DNA of 64,000 nucleotides from Ailurus styani (lineage: Eukaryota; Chordata; Mammalia; Carnivora; Ailuridae). The stretch is taken from positions 4,384,667-4,448,666 of the forward strand of contig LNAC01000039.1 in the NCBI GenBank assembly GCA_002007465.1. The letters run 5' to 3'. The notes under the pieces were generated by a model. The model made no database searches. It saw only the letters and a list, made by a program, of their open reading frames with translations, and was not told the DNA's origin. Position 1 is the stretch's first letter; every line of letters begins with the position of its first letter. Positions 1-10,510 of this stretch are shown here, in pieces. Both the position numbers and the translations under genes were made by a program.

Positions 1-122
1 TTCTCTTGAAGAAATTCTTCAAACTGAATGTGAAAAATGCCCCATTTTTCTGCTAACTGTCTTCCACAGATGGTTTTGCCAGAACCATGGGGGCCAATAA
101 GGCATATTCTTACTGGAGGAGC
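1..122 (-). CDS. AK9: AK9 exon with third-kinase-domain P-loop (partial)
   Basis: Acceptor GGCAG at 123-127. The frame begins APPVRICLIGPHGSGKTICG and continues through GRQLAEKWGIFHIQFEEF to the window edge. GPHGSGKT is a Walker A (P-loop) motif that binds nucleotide triphosphate phosphates. The following helix and FHIQFEEFLQE match the start of an adenylate-kinase domain, the third in AK9. The frame runs on in phase 0 from the 1851-2063 exon. The exon is cut off at position 1, after 40 codons plus two bases. Nothing suggests damage: the glycine, lysine and threonine of the loop are all present. Confidence 0.95.
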
Positions 123-288
123 CTGCCACAGGGGGTGGGTTGGGGAGATGTGGGGTAGAAGGAGAGTGAAGACAAGGAAGTTTGGAGTAATTTAGAAAAC
201 ATAAGTCTTATTAGTTGCTCTCCCTAAAACTGAATTATCACTTCACAACACCAACAGTGTCAGAAGGCACAATACACGTATTTCTTTA

Positions 289-510
289 ACCCTTTTATTT
301 TTTTTTTTATTTTTTTTTTTAAAGATTTTATTTATTTATTTCACAGCGGGAGAGAGATCACAAGGAGGCAGAGAGGCAGGCAGAGAGAGAGAGGGGGAAG
401 CAGGCTCCCTGCGGAGCAGAGAGCCCGACGCGGGCCTCGATCCCAGGACCCTGAGATCATGACCTGGGCCGAAAGCAGAGGCTTTAACCCACTGAGCCAC
501 CCAGGCGCCC
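289..510 (-). mobile_element. CAN SINE (tRNA-derived), minus strand
   Basis: Reads in reverse as GGGCGCCTGGGTGGCTCAG..., with a CT-rich body and AAATAAAATCTTT plus A-tail (seen as T-runs at the left). It is flanked by an 18-bp target-site duplication AATACACGTATTTCTTTA at 271-288 and 511-528. The perfect duplication indicates a recent L1-mediated insertion into the intron. Confidence 0.95.
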
Positions 511-636
511 AATACACGTATTTCTTTAGTCCTTCTGGGTACCATATAAAAATTGAAGTTCATGAAAATAGCCCAAATTATTCAGCAGCATTTCAAGTGT
601 ATTCTATATGTTCTGTTTAAGATAGCACTGGCATTA

Positions 637-746
637 GGGACTATTGGCTGGCTCAGTCAGTGGAACATGCAACCCTTGATCTCAGGGTTGTGAGTCCAAG
701 CCCCATGTTGGGTGTGGAGCCTATTTCAACCAGAAAAAAAAAAAAT
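637..746 (+). mobile_element. Old CAN SINE remnant
   Basis: GGCTGGCTCAGTCAGTGGAA, then a CTTGATCTCAGGGTTGTGAG-type core and an A-run near 733-745. Short, diverged and lacking the CT-rich body of young copies. Confidence 0.7.
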
Positions 747-1194
747 GAAGGCATTGGTGTTCTCAAAAGTGTAAGTGACAATATATTGTGATATGTTGAT
801 TTTGAGCTTGTAATCCCATGTTCGGGAATTATACTAATAAAAGGACTCAAGAGAAACAAAGAATGACATGCCCAAAGATTTCCTAGTACTATATCATATC
901 CACAATGACAATGATCTACAATGAAAGTACTATGAAAAATGTCTAACAATTAGATGTTCAAATGGTACATAAAATGTTGGAGCATCAGAGGTCTAAGTAG
1001 AAATATATAAGCTTTCATCGATATAATGTTAAGTGAAAAGCAGATTATAAAATATTACATACACTGGAAGAATATACATCCATGTGGAAGAGAATGAAAG
1101 TAAAATAAAAAAATGAAGATTCTTGTTTAAAACTGGTGCAATTATGTGTGTGCTTTATTTTTAAAATGAATAAATTACCACAATGTGTTCTTTT

Positions 1195-1570
1195 ACTATG
1201 GTGGTAAAATACACATAATATAAAATTTATCATTTTAGCCATCTTTTCAGTTTAAAATCAAATATTTATTTTTTGAGATGGTATACTTAAAATACCATAA
1301 AATCCACCCTTTTAATGTATGTAATTCAGTAGTTTTGAGTATCTTCATTTTAGCCATTTTTAAGTGTATAAATCAGTGGCATTAAGTACATTCATAATGT
1401 TGTGCAACCACCACCACTCTCCATTTCCAGAACTTTTTCATCATCCCACACTGAAACTCTGCACCATTAAACAATAACTCCATTCTCTTCCCGTGCCCCT
1501 GCCCTCAACTCCTTGCAACAGTTCTTCTATTTTCTGTGCCTGTGAAGTTGCACACTTACACAGCTGGCTC
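1195..1570 (-). mobile_element. Old L1 3'-end fragment
   Basis: Contains the familiar antisense L1 tail phrases 'taagtgtataaatcagtggc', 'acattcataatgttgtgcaa' and 'ccatttccagaactttttca'. Similar fragments recur near 14755, 39790, 47915 and 52670. Orientation follows those copies. Confidence 0.65.
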
Positions 1571-1850
1571 TTAATATAGCAAGCAATAAGTGCAGCTGTG
1601 ACTTTTTACTTCAGCTAAAAAGACAGATAATGTATGTTGGTTTGACACAAGTCATTACTGCAGAAATTGAAAAAGATAATTATTTTACGTTATATTCCAA
1701 AAAGTTGTTCTTGGAACTTAGACATTTTCACCACATTGTTATGTCAGATTGGGGACTTCACTATTAAGTAAAACGATTAAGATTGTCAGTAAGTCCTTGA
1801 AAAAGCACTCAGGAGCAATCATTAGGATTGGATAGGCTTATTGTTTTCAC

Positions 1851-2063
1851 CTTTAATGGTTCTTTGTGAGCCACATACTCCTCAGGATGCTCCAGAAACT
1901 TCTTTTTAGCCTCAGGACTTGAAAAGTAGTAGATCTTTTCTCGATATTTAGCTGCTTCTTCTGTGCTGCCTGGTTGTAGGATGAAGTTTTCTTTAAGAAA
2001 CACTGGACAAAAGTGCTTTGTATCTCCCAAGTGCCTTCTCTTCTCTTTAATTCTATCTTCATT
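1851..2063 (-). CDS. AK9: AK9 exon: linker end and conserved pre-P-loop segment
   Basis: 213 nt, 71 codons, phase 0 at both ends. Acceptor TTTGTAG and donor GTGAAA. It reads NEDRIKEKRRHLGDTKHFCP at the start and EEYVAHKEPLK at the end. The segment 'DTKHFCPVFLKENFILQPG' followed by 'KYREKIYYFSSPEAKKKFLE' is the repeated AK9 module that precedes each later kinase domain. A related module occurs in the 44483-44622 and 44222-44402 exons (RWGRTCPVALKEG, GKIYCLSSEEALKTFL). Two longer frames overlap on the same strand, but only this one continues in phase into both neighbouring exons. Confidence 0.97.
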
Positions 2064-2580
2064 CTACAAATATTATTCAGTTTAGAGAACAGTATTAAAA
2101 ATGTTTTGATGTAAGTCTAAAAATTAAGTAAAAATAAATTAAAATAATACATCTTGAATAATATTAAGGCCATAACAACATGCCTTTAAAACAATCCACA
2201 AAAGGCCAGTTTTTGTACTAATTAATTAAAACATCAGTTTCTCATATCCCTCTGAGTTCACATCTTGAATAATGTCTACTCCATAACAGTATGTCTTTAA
2301 AACACTCAACAATTTTATGTGTATCCTTCCAGACCCTTTTTTTCAAAGTATATCCTACCAATATATGTACCAATGGGATAATATTTTATAAGACTATGCT
2401 ACAACAAACCTCTTTTATTCCTTTCAAAACATGATATAATGAACAACTTTCTGTAAAGGTGCAAAAATTAGACTAATCTATAATTTCCTTGTACCATTCT
2501 TGTTTAATTTTTATCTGAGAGCTATGCAAACTCCAAAATGAGCTGGGAAGTACTGCTGTTTTTCTACAATGTGGGAGAAA

Positions 2581-2779
2581 TTTTTTTTTAAGATTTTATT
2601 TATTTATTTAGAGAGTGAGAGTGGGGGAAGGGACAGAAGGAGAGGGAGAAGGAGAACCCCAAGCAGACTCTGCTCTGAGCATCATGAGAGGCGGGGCTCA
2701 GTCTCACAACCCTGAAATCATGACCTGAACTGAAATCATGAGTCCGACACTTGACCAACTGAGCCACCCAGGTACCCCT
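2581..2779 (-). mobile_element. CAN SINE, minus strand
   Basis: T-run, 'aagattttatttatttattta', purine-rich body, and 'actgagccacccaggtacccc' at the right end: a reverse-oriented CAN SINE. The TGAAATCATGA segment is partly duplicated inside the body (about 2716-2740). Confidence 0.88.
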
Positions 2780-3274
2780 ATGATGTGAAAATTTTAAGCA
2801 ACACAGGAATTATCTAATCAACAAAGGTATATTAGAGGTGATTTGTAATTCCCCTCTATCTTTTTCATTTGTTCAGCTTTTACAGTTCTTCCTAAGTAAA
2901 TTTCAGTAATTCATATTTTGAATATCCTTTTTATCTCAACCTTAAAATTTATTAGTATAAAGTTCCTATAATTTAAAACAACCCTGTCTTTAAAATTTGA
3001 TTATATACTCGTTTTTGTTTCAAATATTATTTGCTTCTTTTTATCTAATTAGATTTGTTGGAAGTTTGCCTATTTTATTACACTTGCCAGGGGACTGACA
3101 TTTCATTTTTTAAAATTAGGTCTACTGTTTTTATTTTGTCTTCTTTTCCTGTTTTAATTTTTGCCTTTAGTTTCCTTTCTACATTCTTTGGTTTACTTTG
3201 TTGTGCTTTTTCCCCAGATTCTGGAGTTGAATGCTTAATTAATTTTTCCTGCTAATAAGTTCACTTTGGGTAGG

Positions 3275-3431
3275 GTTGCTAGACTTAAAAAATAAGACTG
3301 TGGCTTCCAGTTATATTTGAATTTCAGATAATGAATAATTTTTTAGTATAAACTTGTACCATGCATAGAAATTATTCTTTTATCTGAAATTCAAATATAA
3401 CTGGGTATCATGTTTTTTTAAATCTGGCAAC
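3275..3431. mobile_element. Palindromic DNA-transposon MITE (MER53-like)
   Basis: Ends GTTGCTAGAC...TCTGGCAAC are inverted. Internally, 3308-3331 and 3381-3404 are perfect 24-base inverted arms separated by 49 bases. This fits the short palindromic mammalian MITEs; the MER53 name is from memory and less certain than the structure. Confidence 0.7.
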
Positions 3432-3668
3432 TATAATTTCTATCTCTTCCATACTATAAAGTGTTTATATGTATTTGTTTTTGAAGGGCTAGAAAACAAT
3501 ATTTTTTTTATTTTGGAGCTGAAATGTATCATCTATCAAAATTAAGGATTTTGTTAAAGCTGAAATAAGGTCATGTGACATTTAAAATTGTGTTGAATTC
3601 TCAAACTTTGTTCTCATTTATATGACTTTTCATAATGTAATCAATTATAGAACGCAATTTTATTATTT

Positions 3669-3864
3669 AAAATTTTTTTTAATTTTAAAGATTTTATTTA
3701 TTTATTTGAGAGGGCATGCATAAGCAAGGGGGAGGGGCCGAAGAAGAGGAGAAACAGTCTCCCCGCTGAGCAAGGAGCCTGATGTGGGGCTCAATCCCAG
3801 GACCCTGGGATCGTCACCTGAGTCGAAGGCAGATGCTTAACTGACTGAGCCACTCAGGCACCCA
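3669..3864 (-). mobile_element. CAN SINE, minus strand
   Basis: 'aaagattttatttatttatt' at the left and 'gactgagccactcaggcacc' at the right. The flanks (AACGCAATTTTATT and AATGCAACTTTATT) look like a slightly diverged target-site duplication. Confidence 0.88.
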
Positions 3865-3959
3865 AAATGCAACTTTATTTAAAAGCATTGTTGAATTCAC
3901 AGTAAAAATATATGCTCTCAAACAATACTGAAAATATAAGTTCTGACCTTTGTGAAAGT

Positions 3960-4395
3960 CAGTATAATTTTGTTTCATGAGAATTTTATTTTTTTAATTA
4001 AAGCATTTTTTAAACAATGTATGTAGGTATGTATGTATTATTTATTTAAATTCTAGTATAATAAACATACAGTATAATATTAGTTTCAGGTATACAATAT
4101 AATGATTTAACAATTTTTTATGCTTCTCAGTGCTCATCAAGGTAAGTGTCCTCTTAATCTCCTTCAGTTATTTCTCCCATCCCCCCCCACCATCTTGTAC
4201 TCTGTAGTTAAGTCTGTTTTCTTCATCTTTTTTTATCTTTGTTCATTTGTTTTGTTTCTTAAGTTCCACATATGAATGAAATCATATGGCATTTGTCTTT
4301 CTCTGACTGACTTATAAAATTAGCATTATATCCTCTAGCTCCATCCGTGTTGTTGCAAATGGCAAGAATTCATTCTTTTTTATGGCTGAATAATA

Positions 4396-4432
<37 letters not shown>

Positions 4433-4440
4433 CACTTCTT
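3960..4440 (-). mobile_element. Carnivore L1 3' end, antisense, with TG microsatellite
   Basis: Contains 'ttagtttcaggtatacaata', 'cttaagttccacatatgaat' and 'aatcatatggcatttgtctt', all antisense carnivore L1 3' sequence. A (TG)n tract at 4398-4430 sits where L1 copies carry 'aatattccattgtgtatata'. Confidence 0.85.
4398..4430. repeat. (TG)n microsatellite
   Basis: About 16 uninterrupted TG units inside the L1 fragment. Confidence 0.95.
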
Positions 4441-5664
4441 TTTCATTCATCTATAAATGGACACTTGTAAGTTTTCACTTCCTGAATCTCCAGGGCTCCT
4501 GCTTTTCTCCCTCCCTGCTCCCTAATTGTTCCTTTAAAACTTCCACCTACCTCTGTCCAAATCAGACTTCAGTTCACACTGGACTCTTTCCTATTGATGA
4601 AAACCTGTCCTTACCACTTTAGTGCCCAGTTTTGCTTATCTTTAACAGTATAAAGTATCTTTTTTCATTGTTGTTTTAATGCATTTCTCCTTGAATTATA
4701 CTTTTACTGATATCTAGAATGCTATTTCTTCTTTTTTAAAATTAGTGTTTACTTTTTCTATCTCAATCCATTTGAGTCCTTTTGTTTTTTCAGTTGTTTA
4801 ATGGCTTACATTGGTTGACTCCAGTTTTTCCTTATAATAGTTGGATCTATAATTATCCCTAAAAAAATTTTAGAAACAGAATGTGAGATGTGTGTGTAGA
4901 GGTGATGGGGTGAGGGTGGGGGTATCTTAGAACAAGGGATTCAGGAAAAATGGTCATCTGAAGACACTCCTTTCCTCTCTCTCCCACCTTCTCAGTCTTA
5001 ACTACTGGGGTAGGCAGCTGGAATCCATCAACATCTGTGAGGAAGAAACTGTATGACATTATTTATCACTATGGGCTAGATGAGTGCCTGGAGACAAACA
5101 TCAGAGGGACCAGAGTATTAAGATGTCAAGTCCTAGGAGGAAGTTTTTGCAGGGATCTCTGGATTTCCTGGGGAATGTTAGCATCAGCAACTACCAGGGA
5201 AATGCTTGTGGTCTCTCTGGGCCATAAAACACCAAGAAGGAGCTGTATGGGTGGGAAAATTTCTCCCCAACACTGCATCTGGGCAAGTATGAGAAATCCT
5301 AACCAGGCTTGTCTTAGGCCTCAGCAATGAATATATGCCTTATCTACCTCTATATTCCTGACCTATGGGGAGAGATGCCACTTTGCCTTTTATAATTCTT
5401 GAGAATGTTGTCACCTAAAACACTCCAGCAATAATCCTGAACTCCTCTGAGAAAAAAGAAAAAAGAAAGCCACCACCATACAAGGGAGCCTAGCCAACAA
5501 AAAAATCAGTCAGAGCAAATAGGTCACAGAACTTTGCAACAGAGATGGACAGAACCCAATTTCGGGGTAGGGAAATAATGAAGAAATGGATAGTAATTCA
5601 AGTAAACACTAGCAAGAGTTCACAAGCACCAATAAAATATGTAAATGAGCCTGAGAGTGCCCAC

Positions 5665-6070
5665 TTGTGGGAGAATAATGGCCCCCCAAAGATCCCCAGA
5701 ACCTGTGAATGGGTTACCTTATGTGTGTGATTAAGGATGTTGAGACGGGAAGCTCATCCAGGTGGGCCCAATGTAATTAAAGGGCTCTTAATAGGGAGGC
5801 AAGAAGGTCAAAGGCAGAAGATGAGATGATGGAGAGCAAAGGTGGAAGTAATGTGCTTTGAAGATGGAGGAAGAGGCCATATACCAAAGAATGGAGGTGG
5901 CCTTCAGAAGCTGGAAAAGACAGTAGCAGAAGGAACCTAGCTAATACTGATTTCAGTCCTGTAAGATTCATTTCAGAGAACTGACCTTGAGAACTATATG
6001 ATAATTTGGTTGTTTTAAGCCACTAACTTTGTAGTAATTTGTTATAATAGCAAAAGGACCCCAATGAATG
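5665..6070 (+). mobile_element. MLT1 (MaLR) LTR
   Basis: 'gggagaataatggcccccca', 'ccaggtgggcccaatgtaat' and 'tttaagccactaactttgta' are hallmark phrases of the mammalian MLT1 LTR in sense orientation. Ancient and diverged. Confidence 0.85.
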
Positions 6071-6179
6071 TCTAAAATGAGAAGACTGAATGGAAGACTT
6101 ATCTACAAATATATGAACAAAAAAGTAAAGAAATGGAGAATTTGAAATTTGCTAAGTTTTGACGAATTATTTATTTGTA

Positions 6180-6450
6180 AATTCACTGCAACCAAGATGA
6201 TGAACATATTCATGAATATGAAAAGTTTGCTCACACTTCTTTGTAAAATCTCTCCTTCCTGCTCCTATTTGCCTCCTATCTGCCCCATTCCCAGGCAACC
6301 ACCACTCTGTTTTCTAGCACTATAACTAGTTTGCATTTTCTAAATTTTTATATAAATGGAATTGTACAGGATATATTCTTTTTTGACTGGCTTCTTTCTC
6401 TTAGCATAATTATCTTGAGATTCATCCAGGTTATTGCATGTTGATTAGAA
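6180..6450 (-). mobile_element. Old L1 3'-end fragment
   Basis: 'ccaggcaaccaccactctgt', 'tatataaatggaattgtaca' and 'tgagattcatccaggttatt' are antisense L1 tail phrases. Confidence 0.6.
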
Positions 6451-6469
6451 GGTTGCAAATTTCAGTCCC

Positions 6470-7060
6470 ACCCTTGACCTCCTGAGGTGGGGTCAGGGAG
6501 AGGGGCTGGAAGTTGAATCAGCCAATGGCCAATGACTTAGTCAACCAAGACTGTGTAATGAAGCCTCCGTAAAAACCTAAGAGTCAGCTTTTTGGTCTTT
6601 TCTTTTGGAAGAGCTTGCATGTGCCACAAAGCAGGGCCCCAAGCTCCACAAGGACAGAAGTTTCTTTGTTTAGGACCTTGTCCTATGTATGGCTTTATCT
6701 GGCTGTTGATTAGCATTCTTTATGATATTCTTTAATAAACTGGTAAACGTAGGTAAATGTTTTCCTGAATTCTGTGTGCTACTTTAGCAAATTAATTGAA
6801 CTGAGAGAGGAGATTACTGGAATCCCTAATCTGTAGCCAATCAGTCAGAAGCACAGGAAACAACCTAGGGCTGAGGTGGGGGTTGGGGGAGAAGTTCTTT
6901 AGGACTGAACCCTTAACCTGTGGAATCTGATGCTATCTCCAGGTAGATGGTGTTAGAATTGAGCTGAATTCTCAGACACCCTGCCGGTGTCATCTTCTGG
7001 ACTGCTCGGTATTGTGTTGAGGAGAAATTCCTCCCATGTTGGAAATGGGTCTAGGAAGCT
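6470..7060 (+). mobile_element. MLT2-like ERVL LTR
   Basis: Contains 'gaagcctccgtaaaaaccta', 'aataaactggtaaacgtagg', 'gcaaattaattgaactgaga', 'ccttaacctgtggaatctga' and 'cagacaccctgccggtgtca'. This order is typical of MLT2-class LTRs. AATAAA at about 6733 is the likely LTR polyadenylation signal. Solo LTR; no internal genes nearby. Confidence 0.8.
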
Positions 7061-7574
7061 TGAAAGCACTGATAAGGACCCAAATTAAAAGAATCACTTC
7101 CTATTTTATTACTGATATTTAAATTGGGTGGCTATCATATGAGAATGGTTCTCAAAATTCTGGTGCTTAGGGAGTGAGTAGTGTCTGAAAACGGCCTGTT
7201 CCTTTTGTGAACACTGCTTATTATCATGCAAGCAGCTTCCCAAAGAGGCCATTGCTGTCTGTGTCTTACATGAAACACTCACTTCCCTTAAATTTTCTGT
7301 CTCTAATATCTATAGATGTTCCCATGGAAGAAAATTTAAAAGATTTCCCTTTTCTTTTTTCATGTAATATATTGTCTAAGGAGCCCTGGCATTTCAGGTA
7401 TCAAGTGAAGCTGGGTGGAGGCCAAGTGTGTTGAAAAATTTATAAAATAATTTATTTATGAAATTGAGGATGCCTGCTTGTTTTGTGGGGTCCAAAAGTG
7501 CTAGTTACCACTCTGGATATATGCACTTTCAGTGATGTGACCAATGTGAATGAGCGATAATAAAAAAGTCATAC

Positions 7575-7696
7575 CTCTTCTTCTTCCTCTTCTTCCTTTT
7601 CTAGCTCCTCATCAACTTCAGCTTCTGCCTGATAGTCATCTGTTTCTTCATCATAATCTTCCATAATTAACTCCCATGCAACATATTGGAAGGGTT
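7575..7696 (-). CDS. AK9: AK9 exon: acidic linker before third kinase domain
   Basis: 122 nt, entering after one base and leaving in phase 0. Acceptor TTTATAG, donor GTATGA. It begins PFQYVAWELIMEDYDEE and ends in a run of glutamates (VDEELEKEEEEEEE). This matches the acidic linker recalled for human AK9. Such Glu-rich tracts are probably disordered spacers between kinase modules. The GAA/GAG run is prone to slippage, but here it stays in frame with the neighbours. Confidence 0.95.
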
Positions 7697-8059
7697 CTAT
7701 AAAAAAAATAAATAATAAAAAAAGAAGTAACTTTTGGGAAGATATTTTTAGGATAAAAGGATATTAGCATATTACAGTAGTCAAAGATTAGGAAGCGTGA
7801 TTATAATGACTGATCTCTTAGTTTAAAGGTGTATGCAAACAATTCTTCACAAACTCTTTAAGTGACAACTGGTTGGTTTGGCCAGTGCTCTTTGTGCTTC
7901 ATGCTGTTCCGATTGACAGATTTAAACATTTGAAATATTGACCCTGAATATACTGGATGCTTTACTTCATAAACCACCAAGAAGAGCTTCAAACTTTCAC
8001 AGTGCTTTTAATAATGTAGTAATATCCTTGACAATAAATGCTAAGATTACAGCTCTTAC
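7697..8059 (-). other. Short AK9 intron, no recognised content
   Basis: 363-nt intron, donor GTAAGA and acceptor AG. No repeat or coding signal recognised. Confidence 0.8.
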
Positions 8060-8260
8060 TTTCCATAGTCTCAACTACTTTTTGAAGTAGTTCCTCTGGA
8101 GTTTTGTCAGCAATCTCCACATTTAATATTTGAATGAAAGACTCATTTATTGTTGCTTCCAGTTGTTTCCACATGTTGTTGAAATGTTTAATCTTCTCTT
8201 TAATTGGCTCCATTTCAGGAACATCAGGATAAGCATCTTCTGGAAACTCAGGTAGTACAA
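8060..8260 (-). CDS. AK9: AK9 exon: helical linker (VLPEFPEDAYPDVPEMEP)
   Basis: 201 nt, phase 1 at both ends. Acceptor CAAAAG and donor AAA|GTAAGA. Translation starts VVLPEFPEDAYPDVPEMEP and includes MWKQLEATINESFIQILNV and TPEELLQKVVETME. It is highly like the recalled human segment. Composition suggests an amphipathic helical region between kinase domains 2 and 3. The first codon is completed by one base from upstream. Because the SINE-hit exon 8946-9292 is phase 1-1, this exon can join directly to the 18901-19059 exon (GTT GTA) and stay in frame. Confidence 0.96.
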
Positions 8261-8563
8261 CTTTTGAGGTAAAGGTTAAAGGAAAAAAAAAAGATTCTTA
8301 AAATATTATATCTTTAGCCATACTGCTAAAATAATTTGTACTTTATGGTATTTTAAAAACACTTGAAAGAAATATACTTCATTTTCTAGGTAATAATATA
8401 AATTCATAAATTCATATTTTAATTTATGCTTCATTTTTTGTATTGACTTAGATGAATTATTATCTACTGAGATAAAAATCATGGATAATTAGTAAGAATT
8501 TTGTATGGCAACTTTAACTGTTAAAAAAATGTACAAAATAAAATGATGAAAAACAGTACTATA

Positions 8564-8762
8564 GGGGCACCTGGGTGGCTCAGTGCGTTAAAGCCTCTGC
8601 CTTGGGCTCAGGTCATGATCTCAGGGTCCTGGGATCGAGCCCCACATCGGGCTCTCTGCTCGGTGGGGAGCCTGATTCCTCCTGTCTCTCTGCCTGCCTC
8701 TCTACCTACTTGTAATCTCTCTCTCTCTGTCAAATAAATAAACAAAATCTTAAAAAAAAACC
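8564..8762 (+). mobile_element. CAN SINE, plus strand
   Basis: GGGGCACCTGGGTGGCTCAG start, CT-rich body, AAACAAAATCTT plus A-run end. The 15-bp target-site duplication AAAAACAGTACTATA lies at 8549-8563 and 8763-8777. Confidence 0.95.
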
Positions 8763-8988
8763 AAAAACAGTACTATATACTGGCTACATACATTTTTAAT
8801 GTAATAAGCTAAATTAATTGCATATCAGCTGGCAAACAACATAGAAAGAAATAGGTAGGGAGCTGGTGCTATGCTTAAAATAAGGGACTGGACCTTTCTA
8901 AAAGAATATAAAAAGTATTTTCACACACTATTTTTATAATCTAACCTGTTTCAGATAATTCTTTAGTTTCCAGGCCCTCTTTGGATCC

Positions 8989-9231
8989 CTTCTTTTTTTT
9001 TTTTTTNNNNNNNNNNNNNNNNNNNNNNNNNNNNNNNNNNNNNNNNNNNNNTATTCATTTGACACAGAGAGAGAGATTACAAGTAGGCAGAGAGGCAGGC
9101 AGAGAGAGAGGAGAGAGGAGGAAGCAGGCTCCCTGCTGAGCAGAGAGCCCAATGTGGGCCTCGATCCCAGGACCCTGGGATCATGACCTGAGCCGAAGGC
9201 AGCGGCTTTAACCCACTGAGCCACCCAGGCG
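8989..9231 (-). mobile_element. CAN SINE inserted in an AK9 coding exon
   Basis: Reverse reading begins GGCGCCTGGGTGGCTCAG and ends in an A-tail seen as T-runs at 8992-9006. The tail is adjacent to 45 N bases (9007-9051), so its length and exact end are unknown. A 14-bp target-site duplication flanks it, and it sits inside exon sequence in the same orientation as the gene. Confidence 0.92.
9007..9051. other. Assembly gap (45 N)
   Basis: Run of N in the tail of the exon-inserted SINE. True length unknown, so the reading frame across it cannot be judged. Confidence 1.
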
Positions 9232-9889
9232 CCCTCTTTGGATCCTTTTGAAATGTCTGTTCCAACTGTAGTATCCTCAGCAGGCTCAAATACTTAAAAA
9301 AAGAAATCTAACAGTTAGTGTTTGAATTTTAAAACATTATTCCTTTATGAAATCTCTGGCACAAAGAAAATCTCAAAAAACAATTTTATTGTATATATTA
9401 TATCTAAGTGAAAATACAGTTCCTGTTAGGTAAAGTATGACATTAAATATTTAATAATGTAGGGCAGAAAATGAAGAACATTTAACAATATATAAAAAGA
9501 CATGGACCAAAATAATAATTGACACATGGCACATACAAGTCTGATGGATAACTCTTATTAAATATCATTCACACTTCTGTTCACAGACTAGCATCAGGCT
9601 AGCATTTCCTGATATTTCTTTTAATTTCTTAAGATACCCATGAAAATATTCCTAAAGATCATAAAATGGCAAGGAAAGACAATGATATATCAAAGTCCTA
9701 GCTGTGGGTGTAGGTGAGGCAAAACTCAGGAGAACGTTGATAATACCACTATTGAAGGTATAGAGCAAACTGTTTTCCTGGATGATATAAGACATGCTTC
9801 ACCTGCAGATTCAGCACAGATGGTTCAGGGAAGGAAGGACTAATTATTTATCTTCTCACCCCATAGTCTTTCCTAGTTCTGAGACACAA

Positions 9890-10510
9890 ATTTTGTGTAA
9901 ACAAAATTTATATTTATATAATATTAAATGAAATATATATTATATACCTCTCATCTATAGAATACATAATTATATCAATAATAATAATTACTTTAGGTAA
10001 TTAATTATAATAGATCATAATTATATTAATTATAATTATTATAAATGATATTATTCTAATACTATAATAATATTCTATTAGAATAGTCTGATAGAGTATT
10101 CTAAATAACAGAATTATTCTAAATTATTCTAAATTAACAGAATTTAGAATTCATTTGTATTCTAAATTAACAGAATAGATTCTAATTAATTAGAATATTC
10201 TGATAAAAAGTTAGAATATTCAAATATTCTTTTTTTCTCAGTGATCCAAGATTCATTGTTTATGCACCACACCCAGTGCTCCATGCAATACGTGCCCTCC
10301 TGATTACCCACCACCAGGCTCACCCTATTCTAATATTCTAATAATATAATCATATTTAGTTATATTTATATATACAGAATAATATATAATATAATTAAAC
10401 ATAACAATATAGTTGTATTATATTTAATCATATTTATCTAGAATAATATTCTAATACTCTAATAATATAATTATATGTAATTATATTTACATATATATAA
10501 AAAACCGTGT
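9890..10510. repeat. AT-rich low-complexity block
   Basis: Dominated by imperfect ATAATTATA / TATTCTAA units (for example TTCTAAATTAACAGAAT repeats near 10100-10180). Interrupted at about 10225-10330 by an L1 3' fragment. Confidence 0.85.
10225..10330 (-). mobile_element. Carnivore L1 3'-terminal fragment
   Basis: 'accacacccagtgctccatg' and 'acgtgccctcctgattaccc' are antisense carnivore L1 3'UTR phrases, also seen at 37935-38240. Confidence 0.75.

Larger units (their letters stand above)
123..1850 (-). other. AK9 intron with SINE and L1 debris
   Basis: Intron with donor GTGAAA at 1845-1850 and acceptor AG at 123-124. It holds a young CAN SINE (289-510), an older SINE remnant at about 637-746 and an old L1-3'UTR-like fragment at about 1195-1570. 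No coding signal was seen in the rest. Confidence 0.75.
2064..7574 (-). other. AK9 intron with MITE, L1 and LTR remnants
   Basis: 5.5-kb intron. Identified contents are SINEs at 2581-2779 and 3669-3864, a palindromic DNA transposon at 3275-3431, L1 at 3960-4440, MLT1 at 5665-6070, an L1 tail at 6180-6450 and MLT2 at 6470-7060. I recognise nothing in 4440-5660 (ORFs there lack similarity) or 7070-7570. Confidence 0.7.
8946..9292 (-). pseudogene. AK9: AK9 linker exon split by a sense-oriented SINE
   Basis: The flanks of this interval are an AK9 exon. Reading from the acceptor TTTTTAAG, the upstream part is (V)FEPAEDTTVGTDISKGSKEG. After the insertion the downstream part ends GLETKELSETG before donor GTTAGA. 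Human AK9 has a closely similar linker. A CAN SINE (8989-9231) lies in the middle, with CCCTCTTTGGATCC duplicated at 8975-8988 and 9232-9245. Without the SINE and one duplication copy the exon is 90 nt (43+47), open, phase 1-1. With the SINE, the frame runs about 60 codons through the element and reaches the gap at a TAN codon, probably a stop by the SINE consensus. The exon is most likely skipped or non-functional. Confidence 0.88.

Noticed and set aside
336..563. ORF GAWVAQWVKASAFGPGHDLR-type on the minus strand, and many similar ones (12009, 12962, 45124, 61604)
   Set aside because: All are translations of CAN SINE copies. The same peptide recurs at every SINE in three frames and is bounded by target-site duplications.
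4347..4622. 91-residue ORF with VCVCVCVC run
   Set aside because: Translation of a TG microsatellite inside L1; no gene evidence.
8543..8760. tRNA-like sequence GGTGGCTCAGTGNGTTAAAG as a tRNA gene
   Set aside because: It is the tRNA-derived head of a SINE: no complete cloverleaf, and dozens of copies in the window followed by SINE bodies and A-tails.
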